Shown: positions 17,869 through 26,239, numbered from the stretch's first letter. The stretch: 64,000 nt of DNA from Oscillospiraceae bacterium NTUH-002-81 (GCA_032620915.1 CP136052.1:403001-467000); one strand, 5' to 3'. Notes: generated by a model from the sequence alone, not told the origin. Made by a program: numbers and translations.

Positions 17869-18351
17869 ATGGAAGAAAAGAAAAACCTGCTTACTTTTAC
17901 CGGGTTAAAAAAACTGGAAGAAGAATTGCATGACCTGAAGGTCTTTAAGAGAAAAGAAGTTGCCGGCAAGATCAAAGAGGCAAGAGAACAGGGCGACCTG
18001 TCCGAGAACGCAGAGTATGATGCGGCGAAGGACGAGCAGCGCGATATCGAGGCAAGAATCGAGGAGATCGAGAAGATCTTAAAGAACGTGGAAGTCGTTG
18101 ACGAGGATGAGGTTGATCTGGATAAGATCAGCGTTGGCTGCCGCGTAAAAGTATATGACATAGAGTTTGATGAAGAGATGGAGTTCAGTCTGGTGGGGTC
18201 TTCCGAGGCAAACAGCCTGAAGGGCAAGATCTCCAACGAGTCCCCGGTGGGCAAGGCCCTGATCGGTGCGAAAGTCGGCGATGTGGTTGAGGTAGAGACA
18301 CAGGCCGGACTGATCCAGTATAAGGTGCTGGAGATCCAGCGCTCCAACTAG
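17869..18351 (+). CDS. greA: Transcription elongation factor GreA
   Basis: A 160-residue GreA that rescues backtracked RNA polymerase by stimulating cleavage of the 3' transcript end. The N-terminal coiled coil (about residues 12-80; LKKLEEELHDLKVFKRKEVAGKI) carries the tip motif EQGDLSENAEYDAAKDEQ with its two acidic residues. The C-terminal FKBP-like domain (about 85-160) ends GLIQYKVLEIQ. Length is standard. TGGAGGGTGAAG precedes the ATG. A perfect promoter drives it and lysS follows 58 bp downstream, a common pairing in Firmicutes. Confidence 0.95.
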   Translation: MEEKKNLLTFTGLKKLEEELHDLKVFKRKEVAGKIKEAREQGDLSENAEYDAAKDEQRDIEARIEEIEKILKNVEVVDEDEVDLDKISVGCRVKVYDIEFDEEMEFSLVGSSEANSLKGKISNESPVGKALIGAKVGDVVEVETQAGLIQYKVLEIQRSN

Positions 18352-18363
18352 GATTGTTTTTCT

Positions 18364-18388
18364 GAGAAACGCGGGGATCGTGTTTCTC
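18364..18388 (+). terminator. Weak hairpin between greA and lysS
   Basis: GAGAAAC (18364-18370) pairs with GTTTCTC (18382-18388), followed by GTTATTT. The short U-run suggests partial termination or attenuation before lysS. Confidence 0.45.
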
Positions 18389-18409
18389 GTTATTTAAGGA
18401 GGGAATATT

Positions 18410-20347
18410 TTGGGCGAACAGAAGAATGCTCAGGAACAGGACATCAATCAGCTCCTGAAGGTGCGCCGGGAGAAGCTTGCGCAGCTGCAGGAGGCAGGAA
18501 AGGATCCGTTCCAGATCACAAAATACGATGTAACACATCATAGCACAGAGATCAAGGATCAGTTTGACGAGCTGGAAGGCAAGGAAGTGACCATTGCAGG
18601 ACGTATGATGTCCAAGCGTGTCATGGGTAAGGCTTCCTTCTGCAACGTACAGGATCTGAAGGGCAACATCCAGTCCTACGTGGCAAGAGACAGCGTCGGC
18701 GAGGAATCCTATGCAGATTTCAAAAAATACGATATCGGTGATATCATCGGCATCCGCGGTGAGGTATTCCGCACAAAGACGGGCGAGATCTCTATCCATG
18801 CGGCATCGGTTGTTCTTCTGAGCAAGAGCCTGCAGATCCTTCCTGAGAAGTTCCATGGACTGACGAACACAGATATCCGTTACCGTCAGCGATATACCGA
18901 CCTGATCATGAACCCGGAGGTGCGCGATACCTTCGTGAAGCGTTCCAGGATCTTAAGCTCCATCCGCCGTTATCTGGACGGCCAGGGCTTTATGGAAGTG
19001 GAGACCCCTATGCTGGTGGCAAATGCCGGCGGTGCGGCAGCGCGTCCCTTCGAGACCCATTTCAACGCACTGAACGAGGATCTGAAGCTTCGTATCTCTC
19101 TGGAGCTGTATCTGAAGAGACTGATCGTCGGCGGCCTGGAGCGCGTCTATGAGATCGGCCGTGTATTCCGTAACGAGGGACTGGACACCAGACATAACCC
19201 CGAGTTTACCCTGATGGAGCTGTATCAGGCATACACCGATTACAACGGCATGATGGATCTCACCGAGAACCTGTACCGCCATGTGGCACAGGAAGTGCTT
19301 GGCACAACCGTGATCAATTACAAGGGCATTGAGATGGATCTGGGCAAGCCCTTCGAGCGGATCACCATGGTGGATGCTGTCAAGAAATATTCCGGTGTGG
19401 ACTGGAACGAGATCCATACACTGGAAGAGGCCCGTGCAGCCGCAGATGCGCACCATGTAGCATATGAAGAGCGCCATAAGAAGGGCGACATCCTGAACCT
19501 GTTCTTCGAGGAATTCGTAGAAGAGCATCTGCTTCAGCCAACCTTTGTTATGGACCATCCGATAGAGATTTCTCCGCTGACCAAGAAGAAACCGAGCAAT
19601 CCCGAGTACGTAGAGCGTTTCGAGTTCTTCATGAACGGCTGGGAGATGGCCAATGCCTATTCCGAGCTCAACGATCCCATCGATCAGAGAGAGCGTTTCA
19701 AGGCCCAGGAAGAGTTGCTGGCACAGGGCGATGAGGAAGCCAACACCACAGATGAAGACTTCCTGAACGCACTGGAGATCGGTATGCCGCCCACAGGCGG
19801 TATTGGTTTCGGTATCGACCGTATGTGCATGCTGCTCACCGACTCCGCAGCCATCCGTGATGTACTGCTCTTCCCGACAATGAAGTCCCTGGACGCTAAG
19901 AAGGGCGAAGGGAAGGCTGAAAAGGCAGTAGAAAATGCTGCTGTGGCAGAGGAAAAGGTTGCAGAAAAGATTGATTTCTCCAACGTAAAAATCGAACCAT
20001 TGTTTGAAGAAATGATTGATTTCGATACCTTTGCAAAGGCTGATTTCCGTGCAGTAAAGATTCTGGAATGTGAAGCAGTACCGAAGTCAAAGAAGCTTTT
20101 AAAGTTCACTCTGGATGACGGAACAGACCGGAAACGCACGATTTTAAGCGGTATTCACGAGTATTACGAGCCAGAAGATCTGATTGGCAAGACAGCGATT
20201 GCAATCGTAAATTTGCCTCCGAGAAAGATGATGGGCATTGATTCCGAGGGTATGCTGATTTCAGCAGTACACGAGGAAGATGGACATGAGGGATTAAATC
20301 TTCTCATGGTGAATGACTGGATTCCGGCAGGTGCGAAGTTGTACTAA
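18410..20347 (+). CDS. lysS: Lysyl-tRNA synthetase with C-terminal tRNA-binding domain
   Basis: Class II LysRS of 645 residues. Residues 1 to about 492 are the normal enzyme: OB-fold anticodon domain (about 55-150), then the catalytic core with motif 2 (YEIGRVFRNEGLDTRHNPEFT) and motif 3 (GIGFGIDRMCMLL). An EAK-rich linker (about 495-520) joins an extra domain (about 525-645; DFDTFAKADFRAVKILECE to WIPAGAKLY) of the Trbp111/EMAP-II type, as found at the end of MetRS, which should add general tRNA affinity. The start is TTG 18410, supported by AAGGAGGG at 18396-18403. Wobble positions change from GC-rich to AT-rich in the linker near 19,900-19,970, so the last ~450 bp resemble the ICE that follows, not the chromosome. 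Confidence 0.92.
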   Translation: MGEQKNAQEQDINQLLKVRREKLAQLQEAGKDPFQITKYDVTHHSTEIKDQFDELEGKEVTIAGRMMSKRVMGKASFCNVQDLKGNIQSYVARDSVGEESYADFKKYDIGDIIGIRGEVFRTKTGEISIHAASVVLLSKSLQILPEKFHGLTNTDIRYRQRYTDLIMNPEVRDTFVKRSRILSSIRRYLDGQGFMEVETPMLVANAGGAAARPFETHFNALNEDLKLRISLELYLKRLIVGGLERVYEIGRVFRNEGLDTRHNPEFTLMELYQAYTDYNGMMDLTENLYRHVAQEVLGTTVINYKGIEMDLGKPFERITMVDAVKKYSGVDWNEIHTLEEARAAADAHHVAYEERHKKGDILNLFFEEFVEEHLLQPTFVMDHPIEISPLTKKKPSNPEYVERFEFFMNGWEMANAYSELNDPIDQRERFKAQEELLAQGDEEANTTDEDFLNALEIGMPPTGGIGFGIDRMCMLLTDSAAIRDVLLFPTMKSLDAKKGEGKAEKAVENAAVAEEKVAEKIDFSNVKIEPLFEEMIDFDTFAKADFRAVKILECEAVPKSKKLLKFTLDDGTDRKRTILSGIHEYYEPEDLIGKTAIAIVNLPPRKMMGIDSEGMLISAVHEEDGHEGLNLLMVNDWIPAGAKLY

Positions 20348-20388
20348 GAATCAGAAAATCCATAGACTTTTATGAGTTTATCGAGTGT

Positions 20389-20419
20389 TTGACATCAAAT
20401 TGACATCAAATTTGTGTCA
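20389..20419. other. Tandem 11-bp repeats, candidate integrase arm sites at the ICE left end
   Basis: TTGACATCAAA occurs twice without a gap (20389-20399, 20400-20410) and is followed by TTTGTGTCA (20411-20419), an imperfect inverted copy. It lies 42 bp after the lysS stop, where a left attachment region is expected. Assignment as arm-type recombinase sites is inference. Confidence 0.5.
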
Positions 20420-20496
20420 TTCGGTGGACTAATATGGACTGAAAAGGGATGTTTTAGAAATCAGAACCTTTCAAAACTTAATAGTTGAATGCTATT

Positions 20497-20535
20497 AAAA
20501 GGACATTTTCCAATAAAACGGAGAGTGTCCTTTTT
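20497..20535 (+). terminator. Terminator after lysS at the ICE left end
   Basis: AAAAGGACA (20497-20505) pairs with TGTCCTTTT (20526-20534), and a T5 run overlaps the right arm. It would insulate ICE genes from lysS transcription. Confidence 0.7.
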
Positions 20536-20585
20536 CTGTTGTTATGGTCAAAACAAAATCAAAATAACACAAGGAGGGTTCTATT

Positions 20586-21059
20586 ATGACAAGTACAGCG
20601 TTAGGAGCAGAAACCAAAAAGGAAGAAAAGATTATTTTTATCAGCGATGCACATGAGAAATTCTACTACGAGAAGTTAAAGGAAGTCCGGTATCAGGATG
20701 TTTACCACAAGGCACTCTGCTATTGTCTTGGGATCAGCGATGATACCAGAAGAAATGTTTACAGAATTTATGATTTCAAAACAGGATGCGTAATAACAGA
20801 GTGTTTACACGAAGGCTGGCAGACCAGTGGAAGTGTGAGAGTGATCAGAATGGCATTCAATCTGTATTGCAATGGAACACCAAGTGTTTCCGATTATGAA
20901 GATGCAGAAGAACAGGTGGACGAGTGCAGGCAGTACACGGTGGAGGAAATATTCTGCTGTGCTTATGCACCATATTTCTGGCAGGCAATTCAGATTCGGT
21001 ATCCGGAATATGCCACATACAACCATAAGCTGTATGCCTTATTGGGAGGAACAGACTAA
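20586..21059 (+). CDS. DUF6075-like ICE protein
   Basis: A 157-residue protein of unknown biochemical role, resembling a family (DUF6075) common at the replication end of Clostridial ICEs. It starts at ATG 20586 behind AAGGAGGG. The C-terminal half (EQVDECRQYTVEEIFCCAYAPYFWQAIQIRYPEY) contains several cysteines and aromatics and no membrane helix. It is the first gene of the element and is coupled to the next ORF by a TAATG overlap. The family name is from memory. Confidence 0.7.
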   Translation: MTSTALGAETKKEEKIIFISDAHEKFYYEKLKEVRYQDVYHKALCYCLGISDDTRRNVYRIYDFKTGCVITECLHEGWQTSGSVRVIRMAFNLYCNGTPSVSDYEDAEEQVDECRQYTVEEIFCCAYAPYFWQAIQIRYPEYATYNHKLYALLGGTD

Positions 21060-21235
21060 TGTTAAAAGTCAGATTGATGGGAACAAAGAATGATATTAAG
21101 TGGTTCGGAAAGATTTTGCAGAGGAATCCGAAAGTGGAAGTAACGGAGTTTTCCGAGATGTATCCGAATAAGGGAACGAAGAAATTTTACAGGGCGTATG
21201 TAGAAGTAAAGAAAAGAAACGTAGCAGAAAAATAG
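21059..21235 (+). CDS. Small ICE protein, DUF3970-like
   Basis: A 58-residue basic protein (MLKVRLMGTKNDIKWFGKIL to VKKRNVAEK). Its ATG overlaps the upstream stop as TAATG, so it is translationally coupled to the DUF6075-like gene. It resembles DUF3970, small proteins of about 60 residues found beside ICE and plasmid replication genes. Function unknown. It ends 23 bp before parA. Confidence 0.6.
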   Translation: MLKVRLMGTKNDIKWFGKILQRNPKVEVTEFSEMYPNKGTKKFYRAYVEVKKRNVAEK

Positions 21236-21258
21236 CAGAAAACAAAGGAGAATCTATC

Positions 21259-22041
21259 ATGTGTAAAATAATCGCAATCGCAAACCAAAAAGGTGGTGTG
21301 GGCAAGACCACCACAACCAGTAATTTAGGCATAGGATTGGCAAAACAGGGCAAGAAAGTCCTGCTGATTGATGCCGATGCACAGGGCAGTCTGACAGACA
21401 GTCTTGGCTTCACAGAGCCGGACAAGCTAGAGGAAACACTTGCAACAGCACTTGGCAATATCATCAATGATGAAGATATGGAAGCGGATTATGGTATCCT
21501 GAAACACAAAGAGGGAATTGACCTGATGCCGGGAAACATTGAGCTTTCCGGTCTGGAAGTATCACTTGTAAATGTGATGAGCAGAGAGCTTGTGATGCGT
21601 TCCTACATAGAGCTGGTAAAGGATAATTATGATTATATTCTGATTGACTGTATGCCCTCTCTCGGCATGATTACTATAAACGCTTTTGCCTGTGCGGACA
21701 GTATTCTGATTCCAGTGCAGGCGGCATATCTTCCGGCAAAAGGGTTGCAGCAGCTTATTAAGACCATAGGAAAGGTCAGGAGACAGATTAACCCGAAGCT
21801 GATGATTGAGGGGATTCTGCTGACAATGGTGGATGCTCGAACCAATTATGCAAAGGACATTACTGCATTACTGGTGGAGAATTACGGTAGCAAGGTGCGG
21901 ATATTTGAAAACAGTATTCCCATTTCCGTCCGTGCGGCAGAGATTTCCGCAGAGGGTGTCAGTATCTACGAACATGATCCGAAAGGCAAAGTAGCCGCTG
22001 CTTATCAGTCTTTGACGGAGGAGGTGCTTGGGAATGAGTAA
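21259..22041 (+). CDS. parA: ParA family partition ATPase
   Basis: A 260-residue Soj/ParA protein. The deviant Walker A is QKGGVGKTTTTSNLG (about residues 10-24), Walker A' is LLIDADAQGSLTD (about 36-48) and Walker B is YILIDCMPSLGM (about 127-138). Such proteins form ATP-dependent nucleoid-bound gradients that position DNA with ParB. On an ICE it stabilises the excised circular form. GGAG lies before ATG 21259. Its end overlaps the parB start by 8 bp. Confidence 0.9.
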   Translation: MCKIIAIANQKGGVGKTTTTSNLGIGLAKQGKKVLLIDADAQGSLTDSLGFTEPDKLEETLATALGNIINDEDMEADYGILKHKEGIDLMPGNIELSGLEVSLVNVMSRELVMRSYIELVKDNYDYILIDCMPSLGMITINAFACADSILIPVQAAYLPAKGLQQLIKTIGKVRRQINPKLMIEGILLTMVDARTNYAKDITALLVENYGSKVRIFENSIPISVRAAEISAEGVSIYEHDPKGKVAAAYQSLTEEVLGNE

Positions 22042-22915
22042 AGCAGGAAGTGCCGCAAAGGTAAAATTAAGCAGTTATGATGATTTATTTGGAAATGCAG
22101 AAGAAAAGACAGGGAGCGAAGAGCAGATTATCAGAGCCAAGCTCACGGATTTGCATGAGTTTAGAAATCATCCGTTCCGTGTACTGGACGATGAAAAAAT
22201 GGAAGAAACAACGGAAAGCATCAGTAAGTATGGGGTGCTCGTACCGGGAATTGCAAGACCGAGGGCAGAGGGTGGCTATGAAATCATAGCCGGACACCGC
22301 AGAAAACGAGGTTCAGAACGGGCAGGAAAAGAGGATATGCCTGTGATAGTCCGCAATTATACAGACGATGAAGCTACGATTATCATGGTGGATTCCAACA
22401 TTCAGCGTGAGGACATTCTGCCAAGTGAGAAGGCGAAAGCTTATGCCATGAAATACGAGGCTATGAAGCATCAGGGCAGAAAAGGAAACGGAAATACGCT
22501 TGACGAGGTAGGAGAAGCTGCCGGAGAAAGCGGAAAGACGGTGCAACGGTATATCTGGCTTGCAAGGCTGTCCGATGAGCTGCTAGAGTTGGTTGACAGA
22601 AAGAAAATCGGTCTGGTACAGGGTGTTGACATTTCCTTTCTGTCGGAAGATGCACAACAGTGGGTGCTGGTAATCCTTGAGGAAAGCGGAGCAAATATTT
22701 CCACAGTACAGTCTGCCAAGCTGAAGGAATATGGGAAAAGCGGCGAACTGACGCTGCCGATGGTGCGTCTGATACTGACCGAGGAAAAGCCGAAAGAGAG
22801 GAAAGTTACAATCAAGTCTGAAAAAATCAGCCAGTTTTTTTCAGAGGAATACTCCAGCGAAGAGATTGAGGGGATTATCCTGCAATTATTGGAGGAATGG
22901 CAGAAGAAACAGTAA
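22034..22915 (+). CDS. parB: ParB/Spo0J family partition protein
   Basis: A 293-residue DNA-binding partner of ParA. The ParB N-terminal CTPase-like domain (about residues 35-130) contains the box IAGHRRKRGSERAG and ends DSNIQREDILPSEKAKAYAMK. The helix-turn-helix region (about 140-200) reads TLDEVGEAAGESGKTVQRYIWLARL. ATG 22034 has GGAGGAGG 8 bp upstream and overlaps the parA stop; a TTG at 22028 is less likely. The cognate parS was not identified; the dispersed TGGACA-cga-TGTCCA palindromes in this ICE are one candidate. Confidence 0.88.
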   Translation: MSKAGSAAKVKLSSYDDLFGNAEEKTGSEEQIIRAKLTDLHEFRNHPFRVLDDEKMEETTESISKYGVLVPGIARPRAEGGYEIIAGHRRKRGSERAGKEDMPVIVRNYTDDEATIIMVDSNIQREDILPSEKAKAYAMKYEAMKHQGRKGNGNTLDEVGEAAGESGKTVQRYIWLARLSDELLELVDRKKIGLVQGVDISFLSEDAQQWVLVILEESGANISTVQSAKLKEYGKSGELTLPMVRLILTEEKPKERKVTIKSEKISQFFSEEYSSEEIEGIILQLLEEWQKKQ

Positions 22916-22930
22916 AGGGGGTGCGGTAAA

Positions 22931-23980
22931 ATGGGTAAACAGATACAGTTTGATTATTACTATGGGATTGAAGCAGAACAGTTTTCCTTTTATCGTGTTC
23001 CTCGGTTGCTGATTAAAGACGAGCGTTTCAAGGGGCTTAGCAGCGATGCCAAGCTCCTGTACGGTCTGATGCTTGACCGTATGTCACTGTCTATGAAAAA
23101 TGGCTGGTTGGATGAAGAAAACAGAGCCTATATCATTTATACTCTTGATAATGTCATGGAGGATTTGGGATGTGCAAAAGCAACCTGTGTTAAGATTATG
23201 AAAGAGTTGGACAGTGATAATGGGATAGGATTGATCGAAAAGAAACGCAGGGGACTTGGAAAACCGGATATTATTTATGTAAAGAATTTTGCCACAATAG
23301 GAGAAGCAGAAGAAGAAACGCCTGCAAATGCTGATGTTTCCACAGAAGTTCAGGATTTGAACCTCAAGAGTTCTAAAAGTTATACTTCCAGAAGTTCAGA
23401 AACTGAACTTCAAGAGGTTCAAAAAGCAGACTTCCAGAAGTCTAAAAATTTTACTTCAAGAAGTACAATATCTGAACTTGCGGAAGTTCAAAAAGCAGAC
23501 CCTAATTATACTAACTATAATCATACTAACCAGAGTAATATTGATAGGAATTATATCAATCCTATCAATCAATCCGGCAGTGAGTTGGAAGGGGAGATTG
23601 ATGTGATGGAAGATGTCAATGCTTACATGGAAATCATCAAAGAGAATATTGAGTACGAACATCACATGAAATATGGCAGATGGCAGGACAAAGGGCTGTA
23701 TGAGGAATTGTATGAGGTAATCTGCGAGATTGTATGTGTGAAGCATAAGACTGTTAAAATCGGTGGAAATGATTATCCATATGAGCTTGTAAAATCAAAG
23801 TTCCTCAAACTGAATAGCTCCCATTTGGAATATGTGATAGGATGTATGCAGGAAACAACTACGAAAATTGCAAATATCAAGGCATATATGGTAACAGCTC
23901 TTTATAATGCACCCTCAACGATGAATCATTATTATCAGCAGGAGGTACAGCATGATATGTACGGAGGTGACAAACTATAA
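22931..23980 (+). CDS. repA: RepA_N replication initiator
   Basis: A 349-residue replication initiator of the RepA_N type, allowing the excised ICE to replicate. The N-terminal domain (about residues 15-120; FYRVPRLLIKDERFKGLSSDAKLLYGLMLDRM) is the conserved winged-helix DNA-binding part. The middle (about 130-205) is low complexity with an internal duplication (SSKSYTSRSS / SKNFTSRST, each before an EVQKAD word). The C-terminal part (about 215-345) is the DUF6017-like region of ICE RepA proteins. It starts 15 bp after parB with GGGGGTGCGG. Confidence 0.85.
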   Translation: MGKQIQFDYYYGIEAEQFSFYRVPRLLIKDERFKGLSSDAKLLYGLMLDRMSLSMKNGWLDEENRAYIIYTLDNVMEDLGCAKATCVKIMKELDSDNGIGLIEKKRRGLGKPDIIYVKNFATIGEAEEETPANADVSTEVQDLNLKSSKSYTSRSSETELQEVQKADFQKSKNFTSRSTISELAEVQKADPNYTNYNHTNQSNIDRNYINPINQSGSELEGEIDVMEDVNAYMEIIKENIEYEHHMKYGRWQDKGLYEELYEVICEIVCVKHKTVKIGGNDYPYELVKSKFLKLNSSHLEYVIGCMQETTTKIANIKAYMVTALYNAPSTMNHYYQQEVQHDMYGGDKL

Positions 23981-24037
23981 ACAGTCAAGTGTTTTTTTGG
24001 AATTTTATGGTTTATAAAAAAGGGTAACCTTAATAAA

Positions 24038-24065
24038 CCATCTGAAAATAGCGTATTTCAGATGG
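24038..24065. other. Hairpin between repA and the IS110 copy
   Basis: CCATCTGAAA (24038-24047) pairs perfectly with TTTCAGATGG (24056-24065). It may end repA transcription or mark the transposase-distal end of the IS; no T-run is present. Confidence 0.4.
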
Positions 24066-24090
24066 AGGGTGTTAACTTATGAACATGAGC

Positions 24091-25266
24091 TCATCGAAGT
24101 TTCTTTGGGTCAAAGTCGATATCTTGACTCTCCAATGCATAGATGACTCTGACAAGCTTCTTAGCTACATGAGTGATAGCAACCCGGTGAGGCTTGTTCT
24201 CTGAACGTTTTCTGGCATAGTATGTAGCAAATGTCACATCAAACCGTATCAACGGCAGACAGCAGTTGATAAGCACATATCGTAGCTGTGAGGAACCGTG
24301 TTTTACCATCTTGCCATTATATGCTTCAGTTCCTGACTCATGTACGCTGGGTTCTATTCCGGCAAAAGCAAGCATCTGGTTAGGACTGGAGAAGTTTGAA
24401 ATATCACCATATTCAGCGTAAATGATAGCAGCGGATATAGGACCGATACCTGGAATGGACATATAGTGTGGATGCACTTCATCTACCAGTCTGTTGATTT
24501 CGCTTTCTAATGTTTTGATTTCATCTACAAGGGACTTGTATAAGGTCAGCAGACTATTAAGTTCTACATCGAAGATAGAGTTGTTTACACCGACTGTATT
24601 AGCGGCAAGTTCTTTCAAGCGAATAAACTGCTGGGGAGAAAATTTTCCTCTGGAAATGGATCGAAGTTTCTCATAGGATGCGGAATTCATTCTTGCTATC
24701 TTTTCAGCGGAGCCGTAGTTTTCAAGGAGGTATAAGGCAGTTTTAGATAAACGCTCATGGAAGAACGGTTTGAACTCTGGAAAGGTGTGGTCAAGAACGT
24801 TTGTAATTTTAACAAGATAAAAAGAACGCTGGCGAACCAGCCTGTCCCGTAAACGAGTTAATGACTTTAAGGAATAAGCGTGGTAAAATCCTTTTGAATG
24901 GGGTTTGTATTCAACAGTCATTAACCAACGGGCTATTAACTCGCAGTCGATAGAATCGGTTTTGGTGCGTCGGAGAGTCTGAGACTTCTTGAAATCCTTG
25001 ATTAAAACTGGATTAATTTCCATGAAGCTGTGGTTGGCATTTTCAAGGAAGAGTTCAAGATTGAGGGCATAATGGGCAGTTGATTCAAACCCTATTTTTA
25101 TATCCTCAGGAGTGGAGAGTGAATTTAAGATAAGATTTAGTTGTTCAAAACCGGACTTATCATTTTTGAAAGTAAACTTTGAAACAACTTTCTGGTTGGC
25201 TGCTGATATGATGCAACAGTCGTGCTTGTACTTGGAAATATCGATTCCAACAAAGTACATGGTCAT
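24091..25266 (-). CDS. IS110 family transposase
   Basis: A 391-residue DEDD-type recombinase. The N-terminal RuvC-like domain begins MYFVGIDISKYKHD (first Asp) and continues with IGFESTAHYALNLELFL (Glu) and KTDSIDCELIARWL (Asp pair). The C-terminal Transposase_20 domain (about residues 255-340; YMSIPGIGPISAAIIYAEYGDI, then LAFAGIEPSVHESG) holds the conserved serine region. I start it at 25266, where the minus strand reads AAGGAGG 9 bp upstream; ATG 25260 is possible. The longer frame to 25344 lies inside the likely bridge-RNA region. It appears intact. Confidence 0.88.
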   Translation of the reverse strand: MTMYFVGIDISKYKHDCCIISAANQKVVSKFTFKNDKSGFEQLNLILNSLSTPEDIKIGFESTAHYALNLELFLENANHSFMEINPVLIKDFKKSQTLRRTKTDSIDCELIARWLMTVEYKPHSKGFYHAYSLKSLTRLRDRLVRQRSFYLVKITNVLDHTFPEFKPFFHERLSKTALYLLENYGSAEKIARMNSASYEKLRSISRGKFSPQQFIRLKELAANTVGVNNSIFDVELNSLLTLYKSLVDEIKTLESEINRLVDEVHPHYMSIPGIGPISAAIIYAEYGDISNFSSPNQMLAFAGIEPSVHESGTEAYNGKMVKHGSSQLRYVLINCCLPLIRFDVTFATYYARKRSENKPHRVAITHVAKKLVRVIYALESQDIDFDPKKLR

Positions 25267-25455
25267 AGAAATAAGCCTCCTTATAAGATATTTAGCACTG
25301 CTGTCTTCCACAGAGAATTCGGCTGCGTAATCACGTAAATACAAACGTCATGCGTTAACAAACTAATTACCAGTAGTAGACGAAAAGCTGTGGTCTGAGT
25401 CACCTCGGAACAGTCAAAGCCGTAATGAAATAGGTACAGATCCACAGTGCTGTAA
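25267..25455 (-). ncRNA. Candidate IS110 bridge RNA region
   Basis: IS110-group elements encode a bridge RNA of about 180 bases in the non-coding end upstream of the transposase; it pairs with target and donor DNA. Here 189 bp upstream of the transposase on its strand has no gene. It contains paired words such as GCACTGTGGA near the far end and TCTGTGGAAGACAGCAGTGC near the gene. The exact ends and loops are not resolved. Confidence 0.4.
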
Positions 25456-25553
25456 TTATTATAATGGAGTATTCAATAAAGCCCAAGAGATTGGGAGAAA
25501 GGGGAATAATCCATTACCCTCAAAAGAGGATAATTGGATTATACGTGGCTGGA

Positions 25554-25886
25554 ATGAAAAGAATATTGGTTAAAATTGTGCTTCCGGTATCGTTGCTGGC
25601 AGTTTGGATGATAACCTGTTATCCGATTTGCAGAAAAGCAGAAGGATTTGATTTTTTCCTGTATTGGGTACTGGTCGGCTGTCCTTATGGGATCAGAAAA
25701 ATGTGTATGATTCTCATACCAAAAAATTTCGGAATTGCAGGAAGTATAGGAATACTGGCACTGAACTGTATTGTAGGTGGTCTGATTGGCGGTGTGGTTG
25801 TAATTCTGAGAATGGTTATGGTGCTGATGGAGATAATAAAGATAATCAGTGATACTTCTGGACACGATGTCCAAAGGTGCAGATGA
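25554..25886 (+). CDS. DUF6050-like small membrane protein with palindrome-encoded tail
   Basis: A membrane protein of about 110 residues from ATG 25554 (MKRILVKIVLPVSLLAVWMI), or 140 from ATG 25464. Hydrophobic helices lie at residues 5-22, about 33-50 and 68-100. It resembles DUF6050 proteins of Clostridial ICEs (name from memory). The shorter form fits where the helix begins; neither start has a strong ribosome site, possibly because the IS110 insertion replaced the original upstream DNA. The last residues, TSGHDVQRCR, come from a copy of the ICE-wide 15-bp palindrome and look like an added tail. Confidence 0.55.
   Translation: MKRILVKIVLPVSLLAVWMITCYPICRKAEGFDFFLYWVLVGCPYGIRKMCMILIPKNFGIAGSIGILALNCIVGGLIGGVVVILRMVMVLMEIIKIISDTSGHDVQRCR
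25859..25873. repeat. ICE palindrome copy 1 (TGGACA-cga-TGTCCA)
   Basis: Exact 15-mer at the 3' end of the DUF6050-like gene, translated as SGHDVQ. Confidence 0.85.
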
Positions 25887-25932
25887 AAAGCGAAAATGAA
25901 AAAGGCATTGTTCATCAATCAGAACAACACCT

Positions 25933-26139
25933 TTAATTATCATCCGGGACGTATTCCATAATCTCTTCAATCCGGCAGTTAAGTATCTGGCAAAGCCTGT
26001 TTAAAATAAGCGTTTTTACAACAAGGTTCTGCCGAAGCCGCTGAAGCTGTGCTTTATCAATGCCATAATCTTTGATAAGCTGGTACTGGCTGATTCCTTT
26101 TTCCTTTAGCGTACGCCAAAGCGGATCGTATTTAATCAT
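25933..26139 (-). CDS. XRE-type helix-turn-helix regulator
   Basis: A 68-residue protein, MIKYDPLWRTLKEKGISQYQ to EEIMEYVPDDN, a minimal Cro/CI-like HTH (recognition helix within GIDKAQLQRLRQNLVV). ATG 26139 (minus) has AAAGGAG 8 bp upstream; the longer frame to 26223 runs through the divergent promoter region. It is divergent from the gene at 26240, and an operator-like palindrome lies between them. A repressor of itself and the rightward ICE genes is the natural reading. Confidence 0.8.
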   Translation of the reverse strand: MIKYDPLWRTLKEKGISQYQLIKDYGIDKAQLQRLRQNLVVKTLILNRLCQILNCRIEEIMEYVPDDN

Positions 26140-26191
26140 ACTGAAAGCTCCTTTCCACACTTGTATTCTAAGTGCATGAAACATATAATAA

Positions 26192-26213
26192 TATGGTGCG
26201 TGTACGCACCATA
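26192..26213. promoter_or_regulatory. Operator-like palindrome of the XRE regulator
   Basis: TATGGTGCG (26192-26200) and CGCACCATA (26205-26213) are perfect inverted arms around TGTA. It lies in the 100-bp gap between the divergent HTH gene and the gene at 26240, where a repressor would block both directions. Confidence 0.6.
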
Positions 26214-26239
26214 AAACATACAAGGAGAGTAAAAAAGTT

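Larger units (their letters stand above)
24066..25455 (-). mobile_element. IS110 family insertion sequence (ends approximate)
   Basis: One transposase gene on the minus strand with about 190 bp of non-coding DNA before it and little after it, the layout of the IS110 group. IS110 elements lack terminal inverted repeats, so the borders cannot be read from one copy. It sits between repA and a plus-strand gene and runs against the surrounding ICE genes. Confidence 0.6.
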
